Shown one piece after another: positions 1-15,091 of a DNA stretch of 64,000 nt. The stretch's first letter is position 1. Each line of letters opens with the position of its first letter. A program made the translations under genes and the position numbers. The stretch is from Nymphaea colorata (taxonomy: Eukaryota; Streptophyta; Magnoliopsida; Nymphaeales; Nymphaeaceae): positions 5,403,503-5,467,502 of the forward strand of contig NC_045143.1 in the NCBI RefSeq assembly GCF_008831285.2, in the 5' to 3' direction. Under the pieces are notes generated by a model. It was not told the DNA's origin, made no database searches, and worked only from the letters and a program-made list of their open reading frames with translations.

Positions 1-421
1 CATTCTGCAAGAAGAAGACCCCGGATGAGTCAGGTATGTTTTTCTGCACCGTGTCTCATACATGATGTATGTATTCTGTTGCCATTGCTGCATCAAGTTT
101 GTCTGCTTCTGAAACCAAAATAAACTGGGTCAGATTGTCCGAGCCTTAGAAGGCGATGTATCGCTTGAAGATCTGAATGAAGGAGTTAGACCTGGACATA
201 GCACAGTATACGGCTCTTATGGGAGCTCTGACTATGATTCAGGCCAGTACAATGAAGACCTCAGGAGGTTCAGGCAGATGGCGTTTGGCCAAGGTGAAGG
301 TTTCACCGGAATGAGTGTGCCAACCAGTGAGTATGGACTAAACCCATCAACATCAAGCAGTGAAGGCCAACAAACTCGAGAAATGGAGATGGAGGGTATG
401 AAGAAACAAAATCGTGGTTAA
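1..421 (+). CDS. PERK-like proline-rich receptor kinase, C-terminal end (partial)
   Basis: Only the 3' end is present. The first visible exon is 1-33 and reads HSARRRPRMSQ, the end of a kinase C-lobe (subdomain XI). A GT-AG intron follows (34-133). The last exon is 134-421 with stop TAA at 419-421. It begins IVRALEGDVSLEDLNEGVRP and continues through a Gly/Ser/Tyr-rich tail with YGSYGSSDYDSGQYNEDLRR and SSSEGQQTREMEME. From family knowledge, this junction and tail are characteristic of plant PERK kinases, plasma-membrane proteins with a proline-rich extracellular region and a cytoplasmic Ser/Thr kinase domain. The extracellular, transmembrane and catalytic regions lie upstream of the window, so activity cannot be judged. 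A related Pro-rich or extensin-like kinase is the only close alternative. Confidence 0.9.
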
Positions 422-3156
422 GGCGAAAGCACATGGTTCTGATGAATATTTTGTGTATAAAATTCATTCCGTTTTTCTTTCTTTTTTTAATCTTTTTCTC
501 GGTTTTGTTTTATCGCTTTTGCGGCAATTTGAAGGTTGAATAGATGGAAGTAGTTGGTGGGACCGAAACTTTCATATGGGTTGGTTTGTTTTGTTCTTCT
601 TGATTCATATGTATCAAATTATTATTTGCTTTTGAGGGGGACGGTTCTGACATGTATTCTTTTTCTCATGATGGAACTTGTAGCCTGCAAATTGTTAAAT
701 TTAATAGTCTTGGAATCGTCTTCATGCACATGTAATCTGAAGGGCGAGTTTTTGTAAATCAAATCCAATTAATATTTTATTTCCGTGTTAGTTGCACATG
801 GAGGCTGAAAACCGTCAAATTTGAATGTCTAAATGGGTAGAAAGCCATTGAAACCTGTCTCTTCTGAATTCTGTAGAGGATGAATTCCTACGAATGAGAA
901 TGTTCTCTGAAAATCCATTTTGGGGTCTTAGGGTGTTAACAGGTCTGTCCCAGCGAGTGTTCTGTTTCACGAGGAACAGCTGTCCATGTGGATATGATAG
1001 CTCACGGGCCATGTCATATATTGTAAAGCCAGGTTGGGCTTACCCTGGCTGTTTCCCTTTTTAGGAATAGACAGCAACGATCTGGTTGTACTTGTTTTTT
1101 TGTCTTTTCTGTTCCTTTTACCCAGACAGCAAGGAGCTGGTGGTTCTGTGGGTGGTGCTTCTCTGTCTGATTCTGTGGAGAATCGAAAGAAATGCTCAAC
1201 CAACATAGTTTGTCTGCTTAGTAACTGGCAACTGGTGAAAGGATTGTTTCGGCTCGCAGTCTTATGATCATTTGGACGTCTGAGAACGGCATGAACATTG
1301 GAAATGGCATTGAATTGGTCAGGTTGCTGACGAATCCGTGAAAAGCAGCATTATTTACATTTTTAACAATAAAAGGAAAATAATTAAAAATAAGAAATTT
1401 ATAAAATTGTAAAGAATAATGGAAAATGAATGATACGTGACAAGATTACTTGGAATCTTTAAAAGGACAATTTCAAACATGTAACAATAGAAAATAACAG
1501 GGCTTGAGAACCCAGATTCTGTTATCAAAAGGTCAATCATGAAAGGGGAATAACCAGAAGTTTCTATTTTCCTCCGCCGCTTTCGGATACCAGCCCTCGA
1601 ACCCTTCCCCAGGTAAGTTTAACACAAGGCGCTGGTACCGCCACCTGCCGAAGTTGGCAATTCTCAATGTAAATATTTCCAATATATGTCTGCATGATAT
1701 GGGCCTATCTTCACGTAAATTTGATCCAAGCAGCTATAAAAGGAGTTATGCATAACTTCTAATGGCCGCCTAATGTTTGAAAATTTTGATATTCGAGAAA
1801 GTTTCTTTGGGCACCTCTAGCTTCTAATTATGATATTCTGCGGAGTTGATCGTATAATATTTCAACTCAAAGATGTGGATTTCGAGTAAACAGTTTGCAA
1901 CAACAAGTCGCATTATGAACACTAAAATTCACTGCTGGTGGCATTTTACATTGCAAAGAACAGGGATTTCCTGTTTCCTGATGAGTTCTGCAACATTTTA
2001 TACCTCATAGTGTCGACCAAGCGAGGAAGTGAACGGGGGGAGATCAAAGGATCGCATACTTTTCAGTGGAAAGGATGAAAGAGATAAGTGGAAGCACCGG
2101 GAGTAGCGATTACAATTTCTAAGGAACCTGTTCTGAATGAAACTGGTCGACTGAACTGAGCTGTTGAAAACAAAAAAGAAGAAAAATGCTTACGCCCTTA
2201 TACTCTGTAATAGATACTCCAATTAGACGGGATTTTAAAACAGAATTAAATTATTTTTTAGAAGAAAAAGAAAAGGAGAACACATTCAAACCAATATGAG
2301 AATATATGGCATAAGCATTAGACAGTATATAGCATTAATAAATAGCTGAAAATAACTATATGCAAAAAAGCAATTCTTCCGTCAACTGTTCAGTTCTTCT
2401 GCAGGGGAACCAAAGAATATACATGAAGAAGAATAAAGCGGGAACGTGTTGCCAAAGTGTGTTTTTTGAATGCTGCAAAAATAATATGGGTACAAAACAG
2501 TTCTAGAAAAATTTATGCAAAGCTGTCCAGCAATGGAATTACATACAAATTACCACCCAGCTGTTAGAATTTTACATTTAAGTGCTCAATATACGAGGTA
2601 AATTTTCCAAAAGCCGCTTTTTGGTTCATTTAACTTGAATTAAGCAAGAAGTATGTTCATAAAATGACAAGCTTATTGCCCCAAAATTGTATCTCCTTTG
2701 ATTGCAAATTCTTCTCAAATCAAAAGTTAGTCCCGCTTTGATCCTATTTGCCTCAGATCTCCTTCCCTTCCTAATTCATAAAAGTCCTCAAGGAGATAGG
2801 ACTAGTGTTGCTATAATAACTACGAAATTTTGAATAAATGCCAAAACCGATTTAATTTTATACCCAAGTTGAGAGTGCAATATTTGGACTTTTTACTATT
2901 TTAAAAAATGTTTTATGATTTTTAATTAATTTTATACATCCTTGGCCTTTTTGAAAAATGGCTTCTAACATAGTGATTCATGTAATTACAAATTGTCTGA
3001 TGGAGCCGTTCAAAATACGCATATTTGTTCCGAAGGGAGCGCCGATATTTGGTAGCACAAAAGTCCTCCATAAACTGGAAAGAACGAGGGGAAGATAATC
3101 GGCCGTCCTTCTTGCTCTCATATAGAATTGTTTTTGCTTCTTTGATTGCTTGTACG

Positions 3157-3161
<5 letters not shown>
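422..3161. other. PERK 3'UTR and intergenic DNA before Rab7
   Basis: No gene is supported here. The first few hundred bases after the PERK stop are T-rich and probably its 3'UTR. The remainder is AT-rich with only short open frames, none resembling a known protein. The last part, from about 3000, should contain the Rab7 promoter; a TATA-like CATATAGAA at about 3119-3127 lies just upstream of the GA microsatellite. Confidence 0.5.

Positions 3162-3202
<41 letters not shown>
3162..3202. repeat. (GA)n microsatellite in the Rab7 leader
   Basis: About 20 uninterrupted GA units sit 85 bases upstream of the Rab7 start codon. GA/CT tracts are common in plant 5'UTRs and core promoters and can recruit GAGA-binding BBR/BPC proteins; that role is inference here. 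The tract creates spurious low-complexity ORFs on both strands. Confidence 0.9.
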
Positions 3203-3203
<1 letters not shown>

Positions 3204-3286
3204 TCTCCACCAATCTTTGGTCGCCGTTCTCTTTCTCTCGGTTCTCTCCCGCCCCCTCGCCCCTCCTACCCCCACCTGAAGCAATA

Positions 3287-6200
3287 ATGTCGGCCCGTAG
3301 GCGTATGCTTCTCAAGGTCATCATCCTCGGCGATAGCGGGTACCTCTCTTTCCCTGTTCCTCTTTCTTCCAGTGGAATTGTATATCTTACGTCTGATTCC
3401 GGTTGCACCCATCTGTTTTCTTTTGTTTCTCGTGATTCTTTTGGGGAAATTTAATTGTAATAGTTTCTGTTGTTCGACTTTGTCTGTTCCCCTTCAAGGG
3501 AAACCGGCTAATCTTTTTTTTTTTCTTGCTGCTCCATTCTTTGTGATTCATGGCAGGGTCGGGAAGACGTCTCTCATGAATCAGTATCCTTTAATACGAT
3601 GATTTCGACTTTGTGGTGAAATCTTTAGAAGGGTTTTCAATTTTTTCTATCATTTTGACGGATCTGTTGTCATGATTTGATACTAGATTCGGTAGGATTA
3701 GGTTGTCTGTCTTTTCTAAAGCAGTAAGACGTTTTGGGTATGATTGGTTTGCCTTGAGATTACTTTATTAGATATGTGAACCGAAAATTTAGCAACCAGT
3801 ACAAAGCGACCATTGGCGCTGATTTCTTGACAAAAGAAGTTCAATTTGAAGATAGGCTGTTCACCTTGCAGGTGAGACTCTTCTTTCATCATTTAATTCG
3901 CATCCTTGAATATGCTCGTGGACATCCTTCTTTTTTGCTTAAACAATCCCTAATTGGTTTCTGCGTCCTCCTTAATAACTCGCTACCTTTTCTTCTAAAT
4001 TTACATGTTATAAATAGCCTGACTGTCTAAATGGTGCACATTTGGGGAGTGTTTCTTGTTTCGTTGGGTTGGCAAGCCATATAGGATGCTTGGTGTTGTA
4101 TGCAGTTTATGTTCAATGCTGATATATGTCGATAAGAAATTCTGCTGTTATGAGCGTGGCGTGGTAAATGTAAACGCCTGTCACTGTCAAGATAAATGCC
4201 GTGTAGATGTTACACTAGATTGTTGTTGACTGAGAATACATAATACTAAAATTGTGAAAGAAGATCATGACTTTTAGGATAAGCTACCACGATGTGCTTG
4301 TGCTTCAATTGTATTAGCAGTGTGATTAGGAAATAGATTTCTGTTTCAGAGAAAGAAACAAAAACTTTCTGACCTTCACAAACTTTATGCTGCAAGTTTA
4401 CATGCTTCATCCATTATAATATATACAATATATGACTTGGTCATGACAAGAATGCTTAAAATCAATAATCATGATTCTTTAGTTTGGTAATGAAATTGAT
4501 ATGGTTGAATAGAAACAGGGCCCCATCTTTGCGTTTTATGTTTTCCATGAAGTGGGAGTTATGTAATCTTGTGAATCTATAGTGTGGCAGGATCCTGTTA
4601 GCTTTCCTGATGTATGAACTGGTAAGGGTTGCCAGTTCACCAATTTCGACAAGTGTGCACTCTCTCTAATACATATATGTGTAAATCTAAACATGCAGCA
4701 TGTAGTCTAATTTTTATTTTAGCTGTGTTATTATAATTAGTGGGAGGCTTACAGGAACTGCATTATTAGTACAACGTGGTCCCAAACATTTTTTTGTTAA
4801 ATGAAAAAACTGCAAATGACAGAAAGAATATAAGAAAAGAAGGGCAGTCATTCATGTTGTTGACATCCATTCTAATGGGCAATAACACACATGCAAAGCA
4901 AAAATGGTGCATATAAGTGGCAGAAAGCTATGTGCTGCAATCCTAAGAGGTCTGTGACTCTGTGGTAGCTAACTTACAATATAGCACATGTTTACACACA
5001 TGTATACTAGTTCTTCTCCTTTATAATTGGTTACTCTTTGAGGAGTCCACGTTTGCTGCTTATTTTTGAATTCTGTCTTTACTCAAACATGCTTTTAGGT
5101 TGTTAAGATTTCCAGCATCTAATCAACTTTTTGTATTCTTCTGTATACATGAATAACCAAATCAACCATTGAATGCTCCCTGGTTCTGTTATTTGATTTG
5201 ATCCATTTTCTCACTCTCGTCTGGACGAGATATGCCTTGCCATGTTTATCTGCCTTTTCAAATCAGGGCTTTTTCCTTTATGGTGCATTCTATGCCTATT
5301 CTACCATGGCTAGCTCAGTCTTGATGGTATGATTATTCATGCTTGTGCAGATTATAGCAAAATGTGGTCATAACAAACAATTTCATTTAGCCACTTTTAT
5401 TGGAACATTAAAAGTGTCATGAATATTCTTTCAGTATCTTTCTGCATCTGTTTAGCATGGAGTGTAGTCAATACATGTAGTACTCTAGCTCTTGCTTCTA
5501 CATTGAAATACAATGTCTCACATATCTGGCAAGGTTTAGGTTGTCATCACTTCTTTGAAATGACGAAGAGGTGGACCTTTTTGCACATGTAGCTATAGGT
5601 ATTGAGTACTTCAAACTCAAGAACTGGCTCACTTTAACTACAAAAAGGCTATGGTGTCCCATCTTTGGAACTGGAGAGTTAGTGCACACATATGCCTTTT
5701 TATGGTTTGTATGTGATGCTGCATGGGCATTGAGTGCTTCAAGCTCAAGAACTGGCTCACCCCATCTCTGGAAGTAGGAAGTGAAGTGCATATATATGCT
5801 TTTTCATGGTTCCGTTTGGGTCTTAATTATGTCTGACCATTCCAAATTCATTCTAATGTGATTGCTTCCAGTGGCAGATTTTATGAAAATTGTGATTCTA
5901 GTAGTTTCCTTGGACAACAAAATATCTGGGTGCTGCTTTTTGTTGTGCACGTCATAGCTGCCCATTCTATTAGGAACTCTTGTTTTGTGTTCTTCCTGTA
6001 AGTCTGTTATTTTACTTGTTCATTTCTTTCTTTCTTTTGGTGTTTTGTGCAACCCATTTATACTGAAAATGGATTTGCATAGGAAAATTTTGTTGTTGCT
6101 TGCAGATCATAACTTTTTTAAAGCATGGAATATTTGTAGATATGGGATACAGCAGGTCAGGAACGATTTCAGAGTCTTGGAGTGGCTTTCTACCGGGGAG

Positions 6201-7220
6201 CAGATTGTTGTGTCCTTGTATATGATGTAAATGTGACGAAGTCATTTGATAATTTGAACAACTGGCGTGAAGAGTTTCTTATTCAGGTAAGTGGTACTCA
6301 TGCTGTCATTCCTAGGCTTGAGGGCTGCATGACTCAATTGTTGCATTTAACTACATTTTCAGGCAAGCCCTTCTGATCCAGAAAATTTCCCATTTGTGGT
6401 ATTGGGCAACAAGATTGACGTGGATGGTGGGAACAGCCGGGTGGTAAGTATTTCTGTGCTTACTGCCTAGGCAGCACAGCTTACGACCACTACATACTGA
6501 TGGATTCAACACCTTGGTGTTTCACCTTTTCATGTTTGTACAGCTGACACGTTTCTGTTTTAGGTGTCTGAGAAAAAGGCGAGAGCATGGTGTGCTTCCA
6601 AGGGCAACATTCCTTATTTTGAGACCTCTGCCAAGGAAGGTTTCAATGTAGAGGCTGCTTTCCAGTGTATAGCAAAAAATGCACTAAAGAATGAGCCTGA
6701 AGAAGAAATGTGAGTAGTACATCATTGTCTATTATTTAATTCCTGTTTGATCAGCCAGAAATCATCATTGAAATTATTAAGGTTGCACTTTCATGGTATT
6801 GGCGATACGTGCTTGCTAATATGTTTTGACATTCAAAAGTTTTTATGCTGCTAGTTCTTGGTATTTTTATAAATTGGAGGATTGGTAAAATTCCTTTGTT
6901 TTTCTCTTGCTTTTCCCACATGTTTTTCACTGCCTTTTGTCCTACCACCTGTTTCTGCTGCTAATCGTCCATTTTATTGTGAAATTCCTTGCCTTCTGAT
7001 ACTAGCAATGACATTTATCATTAAATGAGAACTTTCTGTTTTTCGTTTGTTTGTCTTAATTAATGACTGCTACCGAATTACTTGAAGTTTCATTATTTTT
7101 CTTGAAGCCATTGCTGAGCACTGTCACTCATTTCTGATTACGCAATCATGTAGATATCTTCCTGACACCATTGATGTTGCTGGGGGAAGGCAGCAAAGAT
7201 CGACTGGATGTGAATGTTAA
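3287..7220 (+). CDS. RABG3: Rab7 small GTPase (RABG3 type), 7 exons, 206 aa
   Basis: Exons: 3287-3339, 3557-3583, 3772-3871, 6140-6286, 6363-6443, 6564-6709, 7154-7220; together 621 nt, all with GT-AG introns. The protein shows every Rab GTPase motif: P-loop GDSGVGKTS (residues 15-23), switch I around YKATIGADF (37-45), WDTAGQE (62-68), guanine-specificity NKID (125-128) and ETSAK. It ends in CEC, the CXC double-geranylgeranylation signal. Length matches plant RABG3 proteins. The established role is late-endosome/prevacuole-to-vacuole fusion and vacuolar traffic, cycling between membrane and cytosol. The start is the first ATG after the GA-rich leader and gives the typical [16 protein letters not shown]-terminus. 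Intron 3 (3872-6139) is very long at 2268 bases and contains an imperfect local duplication. Which RABG3 member it is cannot be decided. Confidence 0.97.
5595..5813. repeat. Imperfect tandem duplication in Rab7 intron 3
   Basis: Two related segments lie side by side at about 5595-5713 and 5727-5813. Both carry ATTGAGT-CTTCAA-CTCAAGAACTGGCTCAC, a CCCATCT-TGGAA stretch and a TATGC-TTTTT-ATGGTT stretch. The second lacks an internal part of about 30 bases. They are non-coding and probably an old intronic duplication. Confidence 0.7.
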
Positions 7221-8795
7221 GGCAGATGATATGATAAAAGTGCAGCTGCAGTTCTTTCATTTATTTGTGGAGTAATAATGTTCCAATATTTGTGATGATG
7301 TTCATGTATCTGGGATGTAAACTGTGTGTATATTGGTGTTCTAGAAGCCGGATTATTGCTGTCTTCAATTTCTTGAATCCAGTCTCAGTCCTTGTTACTT
7401 CGCGTCTTAGTTCAGTATTTTTTTGTATTTTTTGTGTCGTATACTTCTGTCTACTTATGTCAAATATTCTGTTCAATTACTCTCTCTCTCTCTCTTACAC
7501 GTGCGATGTGGCTCTACCATGTGCTAGTTTCAGACGACAAAAGCCAGACCACCGCCAACTTTATGCACTGGTTAGCTCTATGTTATATGACAATTTTTTC
7601 ATATGAATGCGATCCTCACCCTCCCCTTTTTACAAGCGTTGCATGAAAAATTAATCTGTTACTCTTTGTTAGATGATGAAACAAAGGCAAAAAACTGTAG
7701 AATAGGATCCACTCGGAGTTATCAAAGCTGAAAGTCGGTCTCATTTGATATGAAGGGTAAGCTCTCTGCGGGTATGTCCGGAAAAAACGCCTGTGTTTAA
7801 GAAAATATACGGGCTTCTTTTGCAGCATAAGTTGCGCGAGATCTTTCCTGCAAAAGTCTAAAAAAGCCGCTGTTTTACGAGAAAGGGATGCTGGTTTTAA
7901 GAAATGCTTAAGAAGAGCACCTAATGCTTGGAACTCGAAAAGAGGGCAGAACATTTAATGGTGGAACCTACTGGAAGCTCGGGGTGCCTGAGACTTTTTA
8001 TATTAAACCCGTTTTTTTGGTGGGCAAATGTGAGATTGGTTGGTATTGACCAATCCAAATTCCAAACGTAGAACGAGGATTAAATAAAAATAATTTTGAA
8101 AATTAAAAGTAACAGTCATATACATTAGACTAAATTGTGAATGCTTAAAAGTATTCGTGTCTGGTGTCACAGGAGAGCAATTCCTGTGTCATGGCATGAG
8201 AGGGGAGGCATGGAAACTGCCCTCCCCCTATCGATGGAGGCACCTTTTACGCATTGCCCTCTAATGCCATAAGGTGATAAGACAAACTGATGGGATGGCA
8301 TGGGAGGACCAGTTATTTTGATTAAAAAAACACAAAAACCAAACTTTACAAGCTTTTAATATTTATTCCTTGTCAACTGCCAAGGTCGAATGACCTAACC
8401 AGTTCTAAACATCAAAAGTAGAAAGGTTATTTCAACAATGCCCTCCCCCACCAAGACAGAATTGGAATGATACTATTCAGCAACATTGTGAGATTTTAAT
8501 GGGTTCCAGCTTTCTGCTTTTTGCTAGAGGTCGAATTGGAGCGAACAAAGTCAAGGCGTACCTTTTACAATTTTCAATTCGACAGAAGCACTGCTTTGAA
8601 ATAAATGCAATATCAAAAGAACGCATATGTAAAATGTAGCTTGGCCTGTAGATTAATATGGAACACATGGAATTAAATCCTTGAAAAGAAACTTTTGATA
8701 ATTACATCCATCAATGTTTTCACGAGTTCATGAATGTGTTGTGAAGGAAATCATTGACATACTTCAGAAGCAGAAAGGTAAGAATAAAAGCACTA
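7221..8795. other. Convergent intergenic region between Rab7 and the Mpv17-family gene
   Basis: The two flanking genes point towards each other, so this stretch holds two 3'UTRs plus spacer. It contains a short CT tract near 7481-7494 and no recognisable protein. A 112-aa open frame on the minus strand (7616-7954) has no family features and looks incidental. Confidence 0.5.
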
Positions 8796-12185
<3,390 letters not shown>

Positions 12186-12270
12186 GGTAGGAGGAAGATA
12201 GTACCAGCAGGAGGGAGAGAGAGAGAGAGAGAGATGGAGAGATTGAAGGATAAAAGGGGAGAACGAAGGT

Positions 12271-12276
12271 TTTATA
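12271..12276 (-). promoter_or_regulatory. Candidate TATA box of the Mpv17-family gene
   Basis: Read on the minus strand this is TATAAA, about 86 bases upstream of the start ATG at 12185. It would place transcription start near 12245 and give a short CT-rich leader (the GA run at about 12217-12234 on the plus strand). Spacing and sequence fit a plant TATA promoter; this is inference only. Confidence 0.4.
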
Positions 12277-12285
12277 ACTCCCTTT

Positions 12286-13877
12286 TAAAGGATGATGGAG
12301 GTGATGACGAATCTTCCACCAGCTCCTGAACCCCCAACAACTTTTGCTTATTTCGTTCACGTCCGTCTGCGTCTCCACTTCTTCACAGATCAAACGCTGG
12401 TTGTTGGGTCAGCCAAATTAGGGGAGAGAGAGAGTCCCCCGAGATTGACCATGAAGGATGTTAAACATGGGATAGACCCTTGAGTCTTCGGCCACGCAAC
12501 TCCTCTCCACTCAGACCACGAACAGATCCTCGCCAAGCATATAGCCTGGGTTCTGTTGCAGCCGACAAGCATGGGCCAGAATCCAGATCGTATCGACATA
12601 TATTTCCGTTGCGTGGTCGTCAATATGTTCGAGTGCAAGGCAACAGAATCGAGTCTTTTAATCTGAAGATTTTAACTTGTTATCCCAAAGTTAAGATCTA
12701 AAGTGAGTTTTAGTTGCTTGGTTTTACCAACAACAAATCGTTTTAGGTGGTGTTTGATTGCATAAATGGTTGCGTTTCTGAGTGCATTTATTTTGTATTT
12801 TAGGGCGAACCTTTGAATGACAATCAAAGAAAGTAAATATTTATTACAGTAAATTTTCTCCGAAACTTTCCCCTTTACCCCTTTTTTGAACTCCTATGCA
12901 AATTTAAGTTATTTATCTGAGTTGAGAACTTGAGTAGCCAAGTTTAAGTGTATTTATTTATGAGCATCAAGAACGAGTTCATTAGAACTTCTTTCAAGCC
13001 AAAGGAATCTGTCAACTATCTCCTTTTGCTTATTTCCTTTTGCTTATTAGCTGACCTATGATAGGCAAAGCCCTTGAGGCCTCACTGCGCACTAGACGGT
13101 CAATTCTATTTCAGTTGTGTGCTATAAGATCCATATCTTTGGATTTCGAACTCCCAGGGATCCTTTAAATTGGTGGTGGGAAGAATTGTTCTTATAAAAT
13201 GAGTAGACCTGTTAGAGGGCTCAGCACACTCACTTGCATTAACTTTACATTTAATTACTATATGAGTATAGTGGCTATTGCAAATTGGCTAACGAAGGCT
13301 ATTTTTTAAGTACGAAAGTCATTTTGTTAAGTGCAAGCAAAGCTTTTTAGCAGAGAAGTTTTATATGCTCATGGCCTACATGCAAGTTGAATGTTCGATA
13401 GAAAAGACCAAAATGTGTTTGTTTTTAAAAAAAAAAACATCTCGCTCTTCTAAAGGTAAAAATGAAAGAGAGAGAAAAGTTTTCCTTTTTCTTTTTTGAA
13501 GTGTTCAAATACTCCTCCGAACATATGGTTGGGTACACTGTCTCTCTTTCACAAGCCAAGCACGCGAAGCTATGTCTTCAGTTTTTGTTGCCAGCAGTTT
13601 CAGCCAACTATTTGATCTCCAACATTGTTCCCTACATGCGAAATCTAGTTACTGCATAAGATGAATGATCTGAAAGAGCTTAAATGAGTAATCCCAAGAA
13701 AAATTTCCATAATCTGCATTCGCTTGCATAAAGAATATCAATAGCTGCATAACTTGACCTACTAAACTCCCCTTGATGAGTTCGAATGAGTAGGCAGAAC
13801 TGAACTGAGCTGCAAGCAATTTAATCCCTTGACTGCATTCGTCCACACTAATTTCATTGACAGATTCAACTTTAGAC
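12286..13877. other. Intergenic DNA upstream of the Mpv17-family gene
   Basis: No gene is supported. A stretch near 12740 reading GGTGGTGTTTGATTGCATAAA resembles one end of a short DNA transposon, but I could not find a matching opposite end. Open frames here are short and lack family features. Confidence 0.4.
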
Positions 13878-14240
13878 CCATGTCATATGGGTGCGGGTAC
13901 TAGGGCGGTACGAGTATGGGTAGGGAAACTACTTTTGAAAATTATGGATATGAGGGTATGCCAGAGCATATATATGAATATAAATATATAAGTATACATA
14001 TACATATATATAATAATTCACAAAAGTTCTCAAAATTAAAGAAAATGGAGGAAAAAATATAGAAGCTAGGTAGAAGGGAAATAAAAAGAAGAAAAAAATC
14101 AAAATTAAAGTAATAATTAAATTTGAAAGTTAAATTTTTAAGTTTTAAAATAGAATCATACACATGTACCCGTGTCACCGTATCCACGTAACGAGACGTG
14201 TACTTGACCACATCACATGTACCCGTACTGTGTGACATAG
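13878..14240. mobile_element. hAT-like MITE (363 bp) with an 8-bp near-perfect target duplication
   Basis: The left end starts CCATGTCATATGGGTGCGG. The right end, reverse-complemented, starts CTATGTCACACAGTACGGG. They pair as imperfect terminal inverted repeats of about 22 bases. The flanks are CTTTAGAC (13870-13877) and CTTTAGGC (14241-14248), an 8-bp duplication with one mismatch, as expected for hAT elements. The interior is AT-rich and has no transposase, so the element is non-autonomous. Superfamily assignment is inference from duplication length. Confidence 0.6.
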
Positions 14241-14248
14241 CTTTAGGC

Positions 14249-15091
14249 TAGATGCACCTAACCAATTTATAAGCCCTTAGACCATGAACCTCTTTTGATT
14301 AAAGTATTAATAGTTGTAATTTTGGACTTGCTATGTGTTGGACCAAAGGAAAACTAAGTCTCTTCCTTTCCCCACAATTCAAAATTGGCTGGTGGAGCAA
14401 TATTTTTCTATGCCCCGAGTCAAAACCTTCTAGCTTTCTTTGTGGACCAGAAAAATAAGGATTATGAATCTGACTCTTTTGAGACCGTGCAACTTTGCAG
14501 TATCTCTTCGTTATCAACAACTCGTTCCCCCATGACCTTCCATATGATTTTGTATATAGAAATACAAAAGTCACCAGGTATATATATAATGCCAGAAAAT
14601 GTGTTGAAAAAGGACCCAGGCTATCCATGCTCTTTAGAAACAAAAGCCATAGTCAAATTTCCTGTTACTCTCTCTCTCTCTTTCTCTTGTCAAGGCATAA
14701 GGTTGAGAGAGCAGACCAACTCATGCTATGTTCAACTGATCCATGTTTTTTTTGAGTGCCATCATTTACTGAATCAAACAGTTTACTGTTCTTCACTTGC
14801 TTTTGCAATATAAACAGGAACTTCAAAGGTGAAATTTGTTTTTCTTTTCACCTTTTGTTCAATTCAAGCTGGTGACAGATGATGAACTGCACCAAGGAAA
14901 GAAAGTCCTTCAAGCCATTGACAAATAAACAAAGTCAGCCAAAAATTTTGTGGCCAAACCACGACCAACTTTTCACCATCATTTCCAACCGATAAATTTA
15001 CCGCAGAACCGCCAGAAGGAGAGCAGAAATGAAAGATGGTGAGAGTCCGTGTGAAGGAGGTGTTTCAGTTTCTCCTTTGGCATTCTTGCAG
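14249..15091. other. Intergenic DNA and 3' flank of TauE/SafE gene A
   Basis: No gene is supported. The part nearest 15092 is the likely 3'UTR of the minus-strand TauE/SafE gene. Two overlapping open frames, one per strand (14299-14643 minus and 14385-14813 plus), show no recognisable domain. Confidence 0.4.

Noticed and set aside
3118..3408. ORFs with long Leu-Ser or Arg-Glu repeats near the Rab7 start
   Set aside because: They are readings of the (GA)n tract in the Rab7 leader and overlap Rab7 exon 1.
7616..7954. 112-codon minus-strand ORF in the Rab7/Mpv17 spacer
   Set aside because: No family features, and it lies in the convergent 3' flank of two real genes.
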